This document shows, piece after piece, positions 8,576 through 17,607 of a stretch of DNA of 64,000 bases; position 1 is the first letter of the stretch; each line of letters opens with the position of its first letter. Source of the stretch: JAZDGX01 sp964482205 (GTDB lineage Bacteria; Eisenbacteria; RBG-16-71-46; CAIMUX01; WJJG01); the NCBI GenBank assembly GCA_964482205.1, contig CAYZWI010000002.1, positions 124,001 through 188,000 on the forward strand, given 5' to 3'. Below the pieces are notes generated by a model. That model worked only from the letters and a program-made list of their open reading frames with translations, had not been told where the DNA came from and did no database searches. Made by a program: the position numbers and the translations under genes.

Positions 8576-8872
8576 TCATTCGCTCTCGGCCCTCAGCACC
8601 ATCACCACCTCCCCCACCAGGCGCACAGCGGGCCCATCCAACCGGTACGCCTCAGGCATGGTCGCCGCAAATGCCGACGCGCGAAACGCCTGCATGTCTT
8701 CCTCGGAATCCCACACGTAGACGGCGCCGAATTCGCCCGTGTCGGGATAGCGGATGTAGTACTTCTGGCGCAGACCCTTGACCGATCGGAACTGCGCGGA
8801 GCGCTTCTCGAAGGTGCGGATCACTTCGTCGTCGGGAAGCGCGGAGCGAAAGCGGGAAATTTGGAGGAGCAT
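8576..8872 (-). CDS. YdhR/ABM-like small dimeric alpha-beta barrel protein
   Basis: A 98-residue protein with the order of a ferredoxin-like dimeric barrel: LLQISRF beta strand, a helix with EKRSAQFRSVKGL, then QKYYIRYPDTGEFGAVYVWD and a helix SEEDMQAFRAS. This resembles YdhR-type putative mono-oxygenases and antibiotic-biosynthesis mono-oxygenase folds. The substrate is unknown. The start at 8872 is chosen because AAGGAGG lies directly before it; a longer frame from 8944 has no ribosome site. It is divergent from the peptidase gene at 9061. Confidence 0.65.
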   Translation of the reverse strand: MLLQISRFRSALPDDEVIRTFEKRSAQFRSVKGLRQKYYIRYPDTGEFGAVYVWDSEEDMQAFRASAFAATMPEAYRLDGPAVRLVGEVVMVLRAESE

Positions 8873-9060
8873 GAGAGCCTCCTTCAGCTTGCGATTCCTG
8901 TTCGATGCGCGGTCTTGCCTGGACTCTACCACGAAGCCAGGCATCGATCATGCGACTCCCTTCTCCATCGTCGCTATCGGACAGGGCCTGTCTTGCTCTT
9001 TGGGCTCTCCTGCCCTACCCTCCGCCGGGTTTGGATTCGCACTTGAAGGGAGGTCCTCGC

Positions 9061-11352
9061 ATGCTCCATGAGCCCATCCGCAGACGATCACAAGAGGCTG
9101 CTCGCAGATCCGACGCCTTCGTTCATCTGTTCGTCCGGCTTGGCCGCACGGCTCACGATCGCCGTTCCTTCGCCGGCTCACGCACTCGATTGCTTCCGAC
9201 CCGTTTCGTCCTGCCATCAGGCATCATCCTTGCGGCTCTCATTTGCTTTTCAGCGGCCTCTTTCTTCTCCGCCCCGCTTCCTTCCCTCCTCCCTCCCTCC
9301 GCCTCCGCGCAATCGCACGTCAGCCGGCCACCCCACACGCCCGTGCGCGTCGTTGCCGACACGCTGCACGGAGCAGTGATCGAGGATCCGTATCGCTGGC
9401 TCGAGGACCAGGAGAGCCCCGAGACGCGGGATTGGATCGACGCGCAGAACGCCTACACGATGTCCCAGATCGGTCGCTTTCCCTATCGCGAGCGCGTCGC
9501 CGACCGGATTGGGCAAGTCCTCAAGGTCGATCGCTTCACGACGCCCTTCGAGCGCGGCGGGCGCTACTTCTTCGAACGCCGCAAGGCCGACGAAGAGCAA
9601 TTCCTGATCTATGTTCGTGAAGGCCTTGGGGGAAAGGATCGCGTACTCGTCGATCCGCGCGCTCTGAGCGCCGATTTCACGAAGTCGGCCGGGCTCATGG
9701 ATGTCTCGCTCGACGGAAGCCTGCTCGCCTACAGCGTGCGCTCGGGCGGAGAGGACGAAGTCGAGATCCGCTTCCTCGATGTCGCCAGCGGAAAAGACAC
9801 CGGCGAGACGATGCCGCACGGCAACTACTTCGGCCTCTCGATCTCGTCCGACAAGAAGCGCTGTTACTACGCCCTTCAGGACGATCGCGGCTCGCTCGTC
9901 CTCGCCCATCAATTCGGATCGCCGGTCGCATCGGATCAGGAGATCTTCGGCCGGGGCTTCTCGCCGGAGAAGATCGTCAGCGCGGGCCTCTCCGAGGATG
10001 GGCGCTATCTGCTCATCCAGGTAAACGAAGGATCGTCGGGCAAGAAAGACGAGCTCTACTTCGTCGACCTCACGCAAGCCGAGGGGAAGATCCAGCCGAT
10101 CGTGACCGACATCGAAGCGAACTTCGTAGGGCAAATCGGCGGCGACCGCCTATATCTGCGCACCAACTGGAATGCGCCCAATTGGCGGATCCTCGCAGTG
10201 GATCTCGCGCGCCCGCAGAAGGAGAACTGGACCGAGATCGTTCCCAACGGCGAAGCGGTGCTCGAGGACTTCAGCCTGGTCGGCGGGATGATCTACGCCA
10301 ACTACCTCGATCAGGTGAAATCGCGCGTGCGGATCTTCGAGGTGGACGGGCGGCCGGCGGGCGAAGTGGCCTTTCCCACGCTCGGCTCGATCAGCATGTT
10401 CTCGGGCCGCTGGGATGGCGACGAAGCCTTCTTCGACTTCGAATCGTTCCACATTCCGCCGACCATCTACCGCTACGACACGCGCACGGGAACGCAGGAG
10501 GTGTGGGCCCAGGTCCATCTGCCCATGGAGACCGCGAATGTCGAGGTCGAGCAGGTCTGGTATCCCTCGAAGGACGGCACGCGCGTGCCGATGTTCCTGG
10601 TCCACCAGAAAGGGATCAAGCGCGACGGCGGTAACCCGACGCTGTTGTACGGCTACGGCGGCTTCACCGTCTCGCTCACTCCGTACTTCTCCCCAGGGGC
10701 GGCCTACTGGGTGGAACAGGGCGGATTGTTCGCCGTCCCCAATCTGCGCGGTGGCGGCGAGCTGGGCGAGGACTGGCATCGCGCCGCGATGTTCGAGAAG
10801 AAGCAGAACAGCTTCGACGATTTCATCGCCGCGGCGGAGTGGTTGATCGCGAACGGCTACACGAACCACTCGCGGCTGGCCATTACGGGAGGCAGCAACG
10901 GCGGCTTGCTGGTCGGCGCGGTGCTGACGCAGAGACCCGAACTGTGCCGGGCCGTGATCTGCACCTATCCGCTCCTCGACATGATCCGCTTCCACAAGAC
11001 GCTCAAGGGCCCCTACTGGGTGAGCGAGTACGGCAGCTCGGACGATCCGGAACAGTTCCGCTACCTCCTGCGCTACTCGCCCTATCACAACATCCATGCC
11101 GGCACGCCCTATCCGGCCGTGCTCTTCATCACCGGCGACGCGGACACGCGCGTGGATCCGATGCACGCGCGGAAGATGACCGCCTTCCTGCAAGCCGCGA
11201 ACAGCTCTCCCTACCCGATCCTGCTCTACTACGACACGGAGCTGGGCCACTCGGGAGGCAGTCCGGTGACGAAGCAGATCGAGGATCAAGAAGTGCGCTA
11301 CTCGTTCCTCTTCTCGCAACTCGGGGTGGAGCCGAAGCCGGTGGACGAGTAG
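9061..11352 (+). CDS. Prolyl oligopeptidase (S9A family serine peptidase), exported
   Basis: A 763-residue enzyme. A basic N-terminus of about 45 residues precedes a hydrophobic segment (about 46-80, ending ...PPSASAQS) that should export or anchor it. The mature part starts with the S9A hallmark D-P-Y-R-W-L-E-D, followed by a seven-bladed propeller and the C-terminal hydrolase. The catalytic Ser is in GGSNGG (about residue 612), the Asp in GDADTRVDP (about 696) and the His in LGHSGG (about 730). S9A enzymes cleave short peptides after proline. GGGAGG eight bases upstream fixes the start at 9061 rather than 8905. It stands alone; the following gap to 11498 is low-complexity GCGAGCG-rich sequence. 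Confidence 0.9.
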   Translation: MLHEPIRRRSQEAARRSDAFVHLFVRLGRTAHDRRSFAGSRTRLLPTRFVLPSGIILAALICFSAASFFSAPLPSLLPPSASAQSHVSRPPHTPVRVVADTLHGAVIEDPYRWLEDQESPETRDWIDAQNAYTMSQIGRFPYRERVADRIGQVLKVDRFTTPFERGGRYFFERRKADEEQFLIYVREGLGGKDRVLVDPRALSADFTKSAGLMDVSLDGSLLAYSVRSGGEDEVEIRFLDVASGKDTGETMPHGNYFGLSISSDKKRCYYALQDDRGSLVLAHQFGSPVASDQEIFGRGFSPEKIVSAGLSEDGRYLLIQVNEGSSGKKDELYFVDLTQAEGKIQPIVTDIEANFVGQIGGDRLYLRTNWNAPNWRILAVDLARPQKENWTEIVPNGEAVLEDFSLVGGMIYANYLDQVKSRVRIFEVDGRPAGEVAFPTLGSISMFSGRWDGDEAFFDFESFHIPPTIYRYDTRTGTQEVWAQVHLPMETANVEVEQVWYPSKDGTRVPMFLVHQKGIKRDGGNPTLLYGYGGFTVSLTPYFSPGAAYWVEQGGLFAVPNLRGGGELGEDWHRAAMFEKKQNSFDDFIAAAEWLIANGYTNHSRLAITGGSNGGLLVGAVLTQRPELCRAVICTYPLLDMIRFHKTLKGPYWVSEYGSSDDPEQFRYLLRYSPYHNIHAGTPYPAVLFITGDADTRVDPMHARKMTAFLQAANSSPYPILLYYDTELGHSGGSPVTKQIEDQEVRYSFLFSQLGVEPKPVDE

Positions 11353-11498
11353 CGAACGAGCGCCGCGCGCCCAGGAAGCGTGCGAGCGAGTGCGGGAGCG
11401 AGCGTGCGTGCCAGGGCACGATCGCGCAAGCGCGCAGGTGCACAAGAGTGCCTATGCCGAGCGTGGAAGCGCGAAGCCCGCGCGGAAGCGCGCCTCGC

Positions 11499-12218
11499 TC
11501 AATGACTGGCCACGATCGCCGGCATGACGGCGGCGACGATGAGGGCGGCCCTCAAGGCCTCGATCGCCTCGCGCGTCTCCTTGGCCACGAGATCGCCCTT
11601 CTGGATCGCTTCCAAGCGCTTCTTGTTCGCCTTGATCTCCGCTTTGGTGAAGATGGCGGGCAGCACTTCCGCGCTCTTCGCCAACGCGAGGAGCACACTC
11701 GTGCGGGCGTCGATGGACGGCTCGCCGGGGCGCGTCGCGGCAGCGGGCGCGAGCACGGCCGCGCGCAGGCGCTCGATCAACGCCCGCTCGGGCTTCGGAT
11801 CGATCTCGGGATAGATCTTGCGAGTGAAGATGCCGAGCACCTTGTCCTCGTCCGCGCGGACGATGCCGCGGCGGACCAGTTGCCGCGCCACGCGCCCCTT
11901 CAAGCCGCGCATGTTCGCGAAGCGCGACACCCAGCTTTGAATGGAAGCGCGCCGCTTCGCATCTCGGATCTTCGCCAGGCATTCGCCGAGCAGATCGTCG
12001 CCGAGTGTGCCCGCGCGCAATCCCGGGCCGGCCACGAAGCCGAGCAGCTTCTTCTTGGGATGCTCCACGCGCACGCGTCCGCGCAGCATCAATTCGGCCA
12101 CGATCGCTCCGGCCAGCGCGTGCGGGGCCCAGGAACCGGCTCGCATCGTGCCTTCCTTTTCCCGCAGCGAGAGCAGCAACAGTTCTTCGTACAGCGTGAG
12201 CGGATCGGAGATGTGCAT
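11499..12218 (-). CDS. GPP34 (GOLPH3/Vps74-like) family protein
   Basis: A 239-residue protein with the GPP34 layout: an N-terminal LTLYEELLLLSLREKEGT segment (residues about 7-24), an alternating helical region with LAGAIVAELMLRGRV (about 35-49), and a helical C-terminal half ending in a hydrophobic tail (LIVAAVMPAIVASH). In eukaryotes GOLPH3 binds PI4P and recycles Golgi glycosyltransferases. Bacterial members are common in actinobacteria and scattered elsewhere, without a settled role. Its neighbour is a membrane glycosyltransferase on the same strand (stop at 12383, 164 bases upstream), which makes a glycosylation-linked role tempting, though unproven. Confidence 0.8.
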   Translation of the reverse strand: MHISDPLTLYEELLLLSLREKEGTMRAGSWAPHALAGAIVAELMLRGRVRVEHPKKKLLGFVAGPGLRAGTLGDDLLGECLAKIRDAKRRASIQSWVSRFANMRGLKGRVARQLVRRGIVRADEDKVLGIFTRKIYPEIDPKPERALIERLRAAVLAPAAATRPGEPSIDARTSVLLALAKSAEVLPAIFTKAEIKANKKRLEAIQKGDLVAKETREAIEALRAALIVAAVMPAIVASH

Positions 12219-12382
12219 TTTCCCCTCGATTCTCCAGACCGGGTCCCGGTCAGGCGATTCTCGTGACGCGGTAGCTGGTCCTGTCCGTCCGCGGCCATGC
12301 TATCCCGCGTCGTTGTCCCAAGACAAGCGCCGTGCGGCCCTCGCGTGGCGCGCTACAAGGCGCGCGGAGCGGAGAGATCGGC

Positions 12383-13804
12383 CTAGGCGAATTCCGAGTA
12401 TTCGGAGCCTGATCTGGCGTGACGATCAGGAATGGGCTTGCTTGAAATCGTCGACACTCCCGCCGCCGCATACATCACGAGCCACGGCACCATGGGGTAG
12501 TGGAAGCGCGCGTACCCAAAGAAGACCAGGTGCCCCAAGGTCCACACCCCCAGGATTGCGAGGCCCAGTCGCGGCAATGCTCCCCGCCGGCGGATGATCG
12601 CATAGACCACGCCCACCCATACGGCGAGATAGACCGCTTGCGCGATCAGGCGGATACCCCAGAACACGGTGCCCGGGGCAAGGCCCTTCTCCACCCATCG
12701 AACACCGTCGAAGTCCCACGCATAAAGGTGGAACAGCTTCCTCACAGCCAGCCAGAGGATCCGCGGGGGATGCGCGCCGATATAGCGAAGGGCGTAGCGA
12801 GTCGCCGCGCGGTCGCGCTCCCATTCGGTAGGGAGATCTCCGATCAACGCCTGCACCTTCTCGTCATAGAAGTATCCACCGGTGGAGTAAGGGTTATTGC
12901 CGATGAGGAGGTTCACCCCGCCATTGGTGGAGATCGGAATCCACTGCCCGAAGGTGTGCAGATTGCGCGCGGTCCAAAGGCCGATGACGAGCAGGACGGC
13001 AAGAACGGCGACGAGCCCGGCGGCCATCCTGCTTCGATCTCGGACACGCGCCGGCATTCCGGACAGACGCCCGCCACTCCGTGCCTGCCGACACAAGATG
13101 AAGCCGAGCACGACGGCGAACACAGCCAGTCCCATTGGCTTCACGAGAGCTGCGAGGCCGAAGAGCGCGCCCCCCGCAAAGGAGGACGGCATTCGGTACT
13201 CGAGTTTGGGTCGCCCAATGCCACGCAAATCGCCAAGTTCCGCCGCCTCGTCGGCCGACTGCACGAGGCCCCGACTCTCCAGCCCTGCCGCCCCATCGCT
13301 CGGGTCCGAACCGAAGGCGCGCAGGAGCAGCCAGGTGCCTGACAGCATCAGGAAGGTGAAGGGCGTCTCGCTCAAGAGAACGCCGGTGTAGCAGATGTGA
13401 TTGGGATACAGAGCCAGGATGAGAGCCGTCACTCCCGCAATCCTTCGAGACCGAAAAAGCGTCCGCGCAAGCTGCCACCCCAAGAAGACGATGCCGATGT
13501 AGAGCATGGCGTTGGCCAGCTTCCCGACGGTCGCGGATGCTCCGGCGATCGAGAAGATCGCGCCCAGGAAGTAGGGCTGCCCCGGGGGCCAATAGGCGGT
13601 CGGCCGGCCGCCGACAGCGTAGCCCTCGCCGGCAGCGATCGCGCGCCCATATTCAAAGTAGGCGGCGTAATCGCTCACCTGTTGATTGGGGATGGCGAAT
13701 ACCCAGACGAGGCGAACAAGGAGCACCAGCCCGAGACAGGCGAGAAGAAACCGGGGCTGCTCCAACAACCCCGCGCAGACGGTCCTGTCAGAACGCCGCG
13801 CCAT
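12383..13804 (-). CDS. GT39/ArnT-like membrane glycosyltransferase
   Basis: A polytopic membrane protein of about 473 residues. The first transmembrane helix is followed by the periplasmic loop motif VSDYAAYFEYGRAIAAGEGYA with its acidic residues, and by TAYWPPGQPYFLGAIF, both typical of PMT/ArnT enzymes that use polyprenyl-phosphate sugars. About ten further hydrophobic segments follow, with a soluble C-terminal loop containing NGGVNLLIGNNPYSTGGYF. The acceptor is unknown. An ATG at 13804 is taken as start; an upstream in-frame TTG at 13831 is possible, and neither has a clear ribosome site. It lies between the ABC exporter operon and the GPP34 gene, all leftward. Confidence 0.8.
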   Translation of the reverse strand: MARRSDRTVCAGLLEQPRFLLACLGLVLLVRLVWVFAIPNQQVSDYAAYFEYGRAIAAGEGYAVGGRPTAYWPPGQPYFLGAIFSIAGASATVGKLANAMLYIGIVFLGWQLARTLFRSRRIAGVTALILALYPNHICYTGVLLSETPFTFLMLSGTWLLLRAFGSDPSDGAAGLESRGLVQSADEAAELGDLRGIGRPKLEYRMPSSFAGGALFGLAALVKPMGLAVFAVVLGFILCRQARSGGRLSGMPARVRDRSRMAAGLVAVLAVLLVIGLWTARNLHTFGQWIPISTNGGVNLLIGNNPYSTGGYFYDEKVQALIGDLPTEWERDRAATRYALRYIGAHPPRILWLAVRKLFHLYAWDFDGVRWVEKGLAPGTVFWGIRLIAQAVYLAVWVGVVYAIIRRRGALPRLGLAILGVWTLGHLVFFGYARFHYPMVPWLVMYAAAGVSTISSKPIPDRHARSGSEYSEFA

Positions 13805-13929
13805 GCGAAAGAGACTAGACGATGCCGCCAATGGTGCAATCGCAGGAATCGACGATAGGCCAGAGCGCGGTTAACAAGAAGTCGTCCATCGCGCGCGTCT
13901 CGACTTGACGCGCCCAAGGTCACATGTCT

Positions 13930-15117
13930 TCAATCGCCGAAGCGCAACAGGCGCGCACCCAGGGTAAAAAAGACCAACGCATATCCCAACAGCACGAGAC
14001 AGGGAAGCGCGACGGCGCTCACGCCTCCGCCAAACGAAATGATCGCGTGGAAGCCGTCCATCGCCCAGGCGGCCGGCGAAAGATGGCCGGCCGTCTGCAT
14101 CCAGGATGGAACCACTTCCAGCGGCCACCAGCATCCCCCGATCGCGCCCAGGAACAGCGAGATCACCAGCGTCGTCGCCATCACCTGTTCGGGCTTGCGC
14201 AGCACCGCTCCCCAGAAGAGCGCCATCGAGGCGGCCACCAGCGCGAAACAGACGATCACGAGCAGCAGTCCGGCGACGCTCGATCCAACATACACCCGCA
14301 GCAGGAAGCGACCGGCCAGGAGCAGGAGAAGCGCCTGAACGAGGGCGATCAGGACCCCGCCGAGCAGCTTTCCGCCCAGGATCTGCGCGCGCGACAAAGG
14401 CTGCCCGACGATGCGCGCGAGAATGCGCTCCTGCTTCTCGATCGCCAGATAGATGGCGCCGTAAATGGTGGTGTTGACCAGCATGAAGAGCGTGATCGTG
14501 GCGGGCAGGCTGTGACGCATGCCCGTAGGCACGCTGCGTCCGCGGCCCGCGGTCTCCTTCGAGACCGTGATCTTCGCCGGCTGCGCGGCGACCGAAGCGA
14601 GATGCGCGGAGAAGGCGGCATCCACCGCGATGGGCACGCGCGCGGAATCGCGCGCCGCCGAGCTCAAGGCGAAGAGCGTCGCGAACGCGGCGCGCAGAAG
14701 ATGCATTTCGGCCACGACCGACGCCTCCGTGTCGGCGTCGGGATTCGTGTAGAAATAGATGGGCGTCTTGCGCGCCCAAGCGAGGCTGTCTTGAAAGCCC
14801 GCGGGAATCGTGACGCTGCGGCGGATGTCGGCCGTCGGCGCTTCGCCGCCGGCGGAGCTCTCTCGCCCACCGGCCGTCGAATCCCCTCGCGCGATCGCGA
14901 ACCCTTGGCGCGAAAGCGCCTCCGAGAAGATGCCCGACAGCGCGCTTCGGTCTTCGTCGATCACGGTGAGCGCGATTTGCGTGGACTGCGGAGCCCGGTA
15001 CATCTGCCCGAACAACAGGATGAAGCCGACCGGCATGATCACCATCCAGAACAGCGACGGGCGGTCCTTGATCGTCTGCTTGAGATCGTTCCACGCGAGA
15101 ATCCAGATTCGCCGCAC
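13930..15117 (-). CDS. ABC-2 type exporter permease (second)
   Basis: A 395-residue permease of the ABC-2 class (YhhJ/YbhR/NatB-like). A first membrane helix (VIMPVGFILLFGQMY, about residues 26-42) is followed by a large extracytoplasmic domain and five C-terminal helices (about 165-395). GTG is the start, preceded by a GAGGGGG ribosome site. Twelve bases separate it from the stop of the first permease, so translation is probably coupled. With the partner permease and the ATPase at 16599 it should form an exporter; the substrate is not readable from the sequence. Confidence 0.85.
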   Translation of the reverse strand: MRRIWILAWNDLKQTIKDRPSLFWMVIMPVGFILLFGQMYRAPQSTQIALTVIDEDRSALSGIFSEALSRQGFAIARGDSTAGGRESSAGGEAPTADIRRSVTIPAGFQDSLAWARKTPIYFYTNPDADTEASVVAEMHLLRAAFATLFALSSAARDSARVPIAVDAAFSAHLASVAAQPAKITVSKETAGRGRSVPTGMRHSLPATITLFMLVNTTIYGAIYLAIEKQERILARIVGQPLSRAQILGGKLLGGVLIALVQALLLLLAGRFLLRVYVGSSVAGLLLVIVCFALVAASMALFWGAVLRKPEQVMATTLVISLFLGAIGGCWWPLEVVPSWMQTAGHLSPAAWAMDGFHAIISFGGGVSAVALPCLVLLGYALVFFTLGARLLRFGD

Positions 15118-15129
15118 GCCAGATCCCCC

Positions 15130-16476
15130 TCAGCTTCCGCGGCGCAGCAAGCGCTGCAGGAGCCAGGCCCCCAGGACAGCGCTCGCCGCCCCCACGGCCG
15201 CGAAAACAGCCAGCGGCGCCGCGATGTCGCCGATGCCGCTTTTGGTGAAGAGCAAGGTCTGGAATCCGCGCGTCGCCCAGTAATTCAGCGTGAAGGGCGA
15301 AAGCGCGCGCGCGAACGCGGGCAGCGAGTTGAGCGGAATGAAGGAACCGCCCAGCAAGGCCATGATCATGAGAACGATCGAGGCGAGGGTTCCCCCGCTT
15401 TGCTCGTTGCGCGCGAGACTGTAGAGGAGCGTCACGAAGCCGGTGACGGCGAAGAGGAAGGCGAGCGCGAGAAGCGCGAAGGCGAGCAGATTCGCGCGAA
15501 TGCCGAGCAGCGCGCCTCCGATCACGGCCATCAAGAGCGCGACGATCATGCCGACGATCAAGGTCGCTCCCATTTTTCCGAGGATCAGATCCAGCGTGCG
15601 AATGGGAGCCGCGATCTGCCGCGAGAGCGTGCCCAGCCGGCGCTCGGTGAAGATGTCGGCGGTCAGACCGATCGCCAGGATGAAGAGCGCAAAGGCGGCC
15701 ATGCCGGGAAGCACGAAGCGGAAGATCTGCGCGAATTCGGATTCGCCCGTCGAAGCGCTTTTGCCCGCACCGGAGGCGTCGCCGGGCGGCGGGATCGGCA
15801 CGCCCGGCGCATCCGCCTTCTCGATCTGAATTCGAGGCGGAAGGAGAAAGCGGCCCGCGCTGTCGAAGGCATGTCCCGTCACGACGGCGATCTCGGCCAC
15901 CTGCGCATCGCGCACCGCATGCATGAGCTCGCTCGGCGTCCGCGCACCCGCGACCGCGCTCGCGCCCAGGTCCCCTCCGCTCATCACGCTTCGAATGCGT
16001 CCGATCGGTTCCGCCAGCAGATCGCCCGCACCGCTCAAGAACAACGCCAGGAGCTCGGCCGTCTCTTCCACCGCGACCGGACCGGCCGACTGCGCGGGAT
16101 TCAGGATGACCCGCAGGCGCGCCGGCTCTCCCTTCCAGACGGCATCGGTGAATCCCGCCGGAATCACGATCGCGCCCGCGATGCGATTGCGCGCGATCGA
16201 TCCCAGCGCATCTTCGAGCGAGGATTCGGTCGCCTCGAGAAACTCGGCCGCCTGTTCCTGCCCGAGCGCGCCGCGCACGAGCCCCGCCACGACGCCCTTG
16301 TCCTCGTCCACGACCGCGAGCTTGAAGCGCGGGCGTTTCTCTTCGCCTCCCGAACCGAACGCGAGGGCAATGAGACTGGAAAAGAGGAACGGAAAGAGCA
16401 GGAACATGAGCGGCGCGAGCGGAGCGCGCATGCGGCGCAGGAGATCCTTTCGGATCATTGTCACGATCGTGCGCAT
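15130..16476 (-). CDS. ABC-2 type exporter permease (first)
   Basis: A 448-residue permease with the same architecture as its downstream partner: a helix at about residues 20-42 (LMFLLFPFLFSSLIALAFG), a periplasmic domain of about 200 residues with the FKLAVVDEDKG block, and six helices at the C-terminus. The start at 16476 is chosen because GGAGGAG lies about nine bases upstream. A longer start at 16497 would translate the ribosome site itself. It is the middle gene of an ATPase-permease-permease operon. The pair of non-identical permeases suggests a heterodimeric channel. Confidence 0.85.
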   Translation of the reverse strand: MRTIVTMIRKDLLRRMRAPLAPLMFLLFPFLFSSLIALAFGSGGEEKRPRFKLAVVDEDKGVVAGLVRGALGQEQAAEFLEATESSLEDALGSIARNRIAGAIVIPAGFTDAVWKGEPARLRVILNPAQSAGPVAVEETAELLALFLSGAGDLLAEPIGRIRSVMSGGDLGASAVAGARTPSELMHAVRDAQVAEIAVVTGHAFDSAGRFLLPPRIQIEKADAPGVPIPPPGDASGAGKSASTGESEFAQIFRFVLPGMAAFALFILAIGLTADIFTERRLGTLSRQIAAPIRTLDLILGKMGATLIVGMIVALLMAVIGGALLGIRANLLAFALLALAFLFAVTGFVTLLYSLARNEQSGGTLASIVLMIMALLGGSFIPLNSLPAFARALSPFTLNYWATRGFQTLLFTKSGIGDIAAPLAVFAAVGAASAVLGAWLLQRLLRRGS

Positions 16477-16598
16477 GCGTGACTCTCCTCCGTCCAAACG
16501 CGCCCTTCACCGCGCAAGCGGGCTACACCGCGCAAGCGGGCCGCGCTGCCGCCATCGCGCTTCGCGCCGCAACCGCTGGCAACCGACCAGGCACGGTT

Positions 16599-17531
16599 TC
16601 AGTCGCGCAGCTCTCTCCCCGTCAGCTTCAGGAACAGGCTCTGCAAGCTCGGCGGCTGGATCGAGACGCCTTCGACGCCGAGATCGCTCTGCGCCAGCAG
16701 GCGCGTGAGGAGCGCGGTCGACTCCTTTCGATCGCTGCCGATGTCGAGGACCGCTTGCCCATCGGCGAGCGCGATCACGCGCACGCGCGCATCGTTCGCG
16801 ATCGCCGCCTGCATGCGGTCCGCCGAGAACGAGCCGCCGAGGGTGAGCACCTCTCCCTCGCCCACTACGGTCTTCAACTCCGCCAGCGTGCCTTCCGCCA
16901 GCAGACGCCCGTGGTCCATGATCCCGATGCGGTGACAGAGGTCCTGCGCCTCTTCCAGGTAGTGCGTCGTGTAGAGCACCATCGTGCCCGCCGCCGCGAC
17001 GCCGCGCACGATCTCGAGGATGTTCAGGCGCGCCTGGGGATCGATGCCCGCGGTCGGCTCGTCCAACAGCAGCAAGTGCGGCTCGTGGATCATGCCCGCC
17101 GCCAGGTTCAAGCGCCGCTTCATGCCTCCCGAGTACTTGCGGACTGCTTCTCGCGCCCGATCTTCGAGGCCCACCGCATGCAGCACGGCCGCGATGCGCG
17201 CGTCGAGCGCGCGCCCGCGCAAACCGGCCAGCCCTCCCCAGAACGAGAGGTTTTCCCGCGCGTTCAAGTCCCCATAGAGCGCGGTCTCCTGCGGGACGAT
17301 TCCGATGAGGCTCTTGAAGGCGATCGGATCGTGCGCGAGCGCGACTCCGTCGAGCTCGATCGCGCCCGCGTCGGGCTTCAGCAATCCGCAGATGCAGGAG
17401 ATCGTGGTCGTCTTGCCCGCGCCGTTGGGGCCGAGGAGCCCATAGATCTCGCCCGGCTTGACCGTGAAGGAAATGGCGTCGACCGCCTTCAAGGAACCGA
17501 AGGAGCGGGACAGGTCGCGGACAGTCAGCAT
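16599..17531 (-). CDS. ABC transporter ATP-binding protein (ABC-2 exporter)
   Basis: A 310-residue ATPase of the NatA/CcmA class. It has Walker A GPNGAGKTT (about residues 34-42), the signature YSGGMKRR (about 133-140), Walker B HLLLLDEPTAGID (about 150-162) and the switch His in TTHYLEEA (about 189). A C-terminal extension of about 90 residues is typical of this class. It energises the two permeases encoded downstream. GAGGAGAG upstream supports the start. The gene begins 76 bases after the large membrane protein gene on the same strand, so the four genes may form one transcript. Confidence 0.92.
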   Translation of the reverse strand: MLTVRDLSRSFGSLKAVDAISFTVKPGEIYGLLGPNGAGKTTTISCICGLLKPDAGAIELDGVALAHDPIAFKSLIGIVPQETALYGDLNARENLSFWGGLAGLRGRALDARIAAVLHAVGLEDRAREAVRKYSGGMKRRLNLAAGMIHEPHLLLLDEPTAGIDPQARLNILEIVRGVAAAGTMVLYTTHYLEEAQDLCHRIGIMDHGRLLAEGTLAELKTVVGEGEVLTLGGSFSADRMQAAIANDARVRVIALADGQAVLDIGSDRKESTALLTRLLAQSDLGVEGVSIQPPSLQSLFLKLTGRELRD

Positions 17532-17607
17532 GACGATTGCTCTCCTCGGACATGCGCGCGCAGCGGCCCGGATCCGACGCCGCCTGCGCCGTCCTTGCGA
17601 GGCGCGC

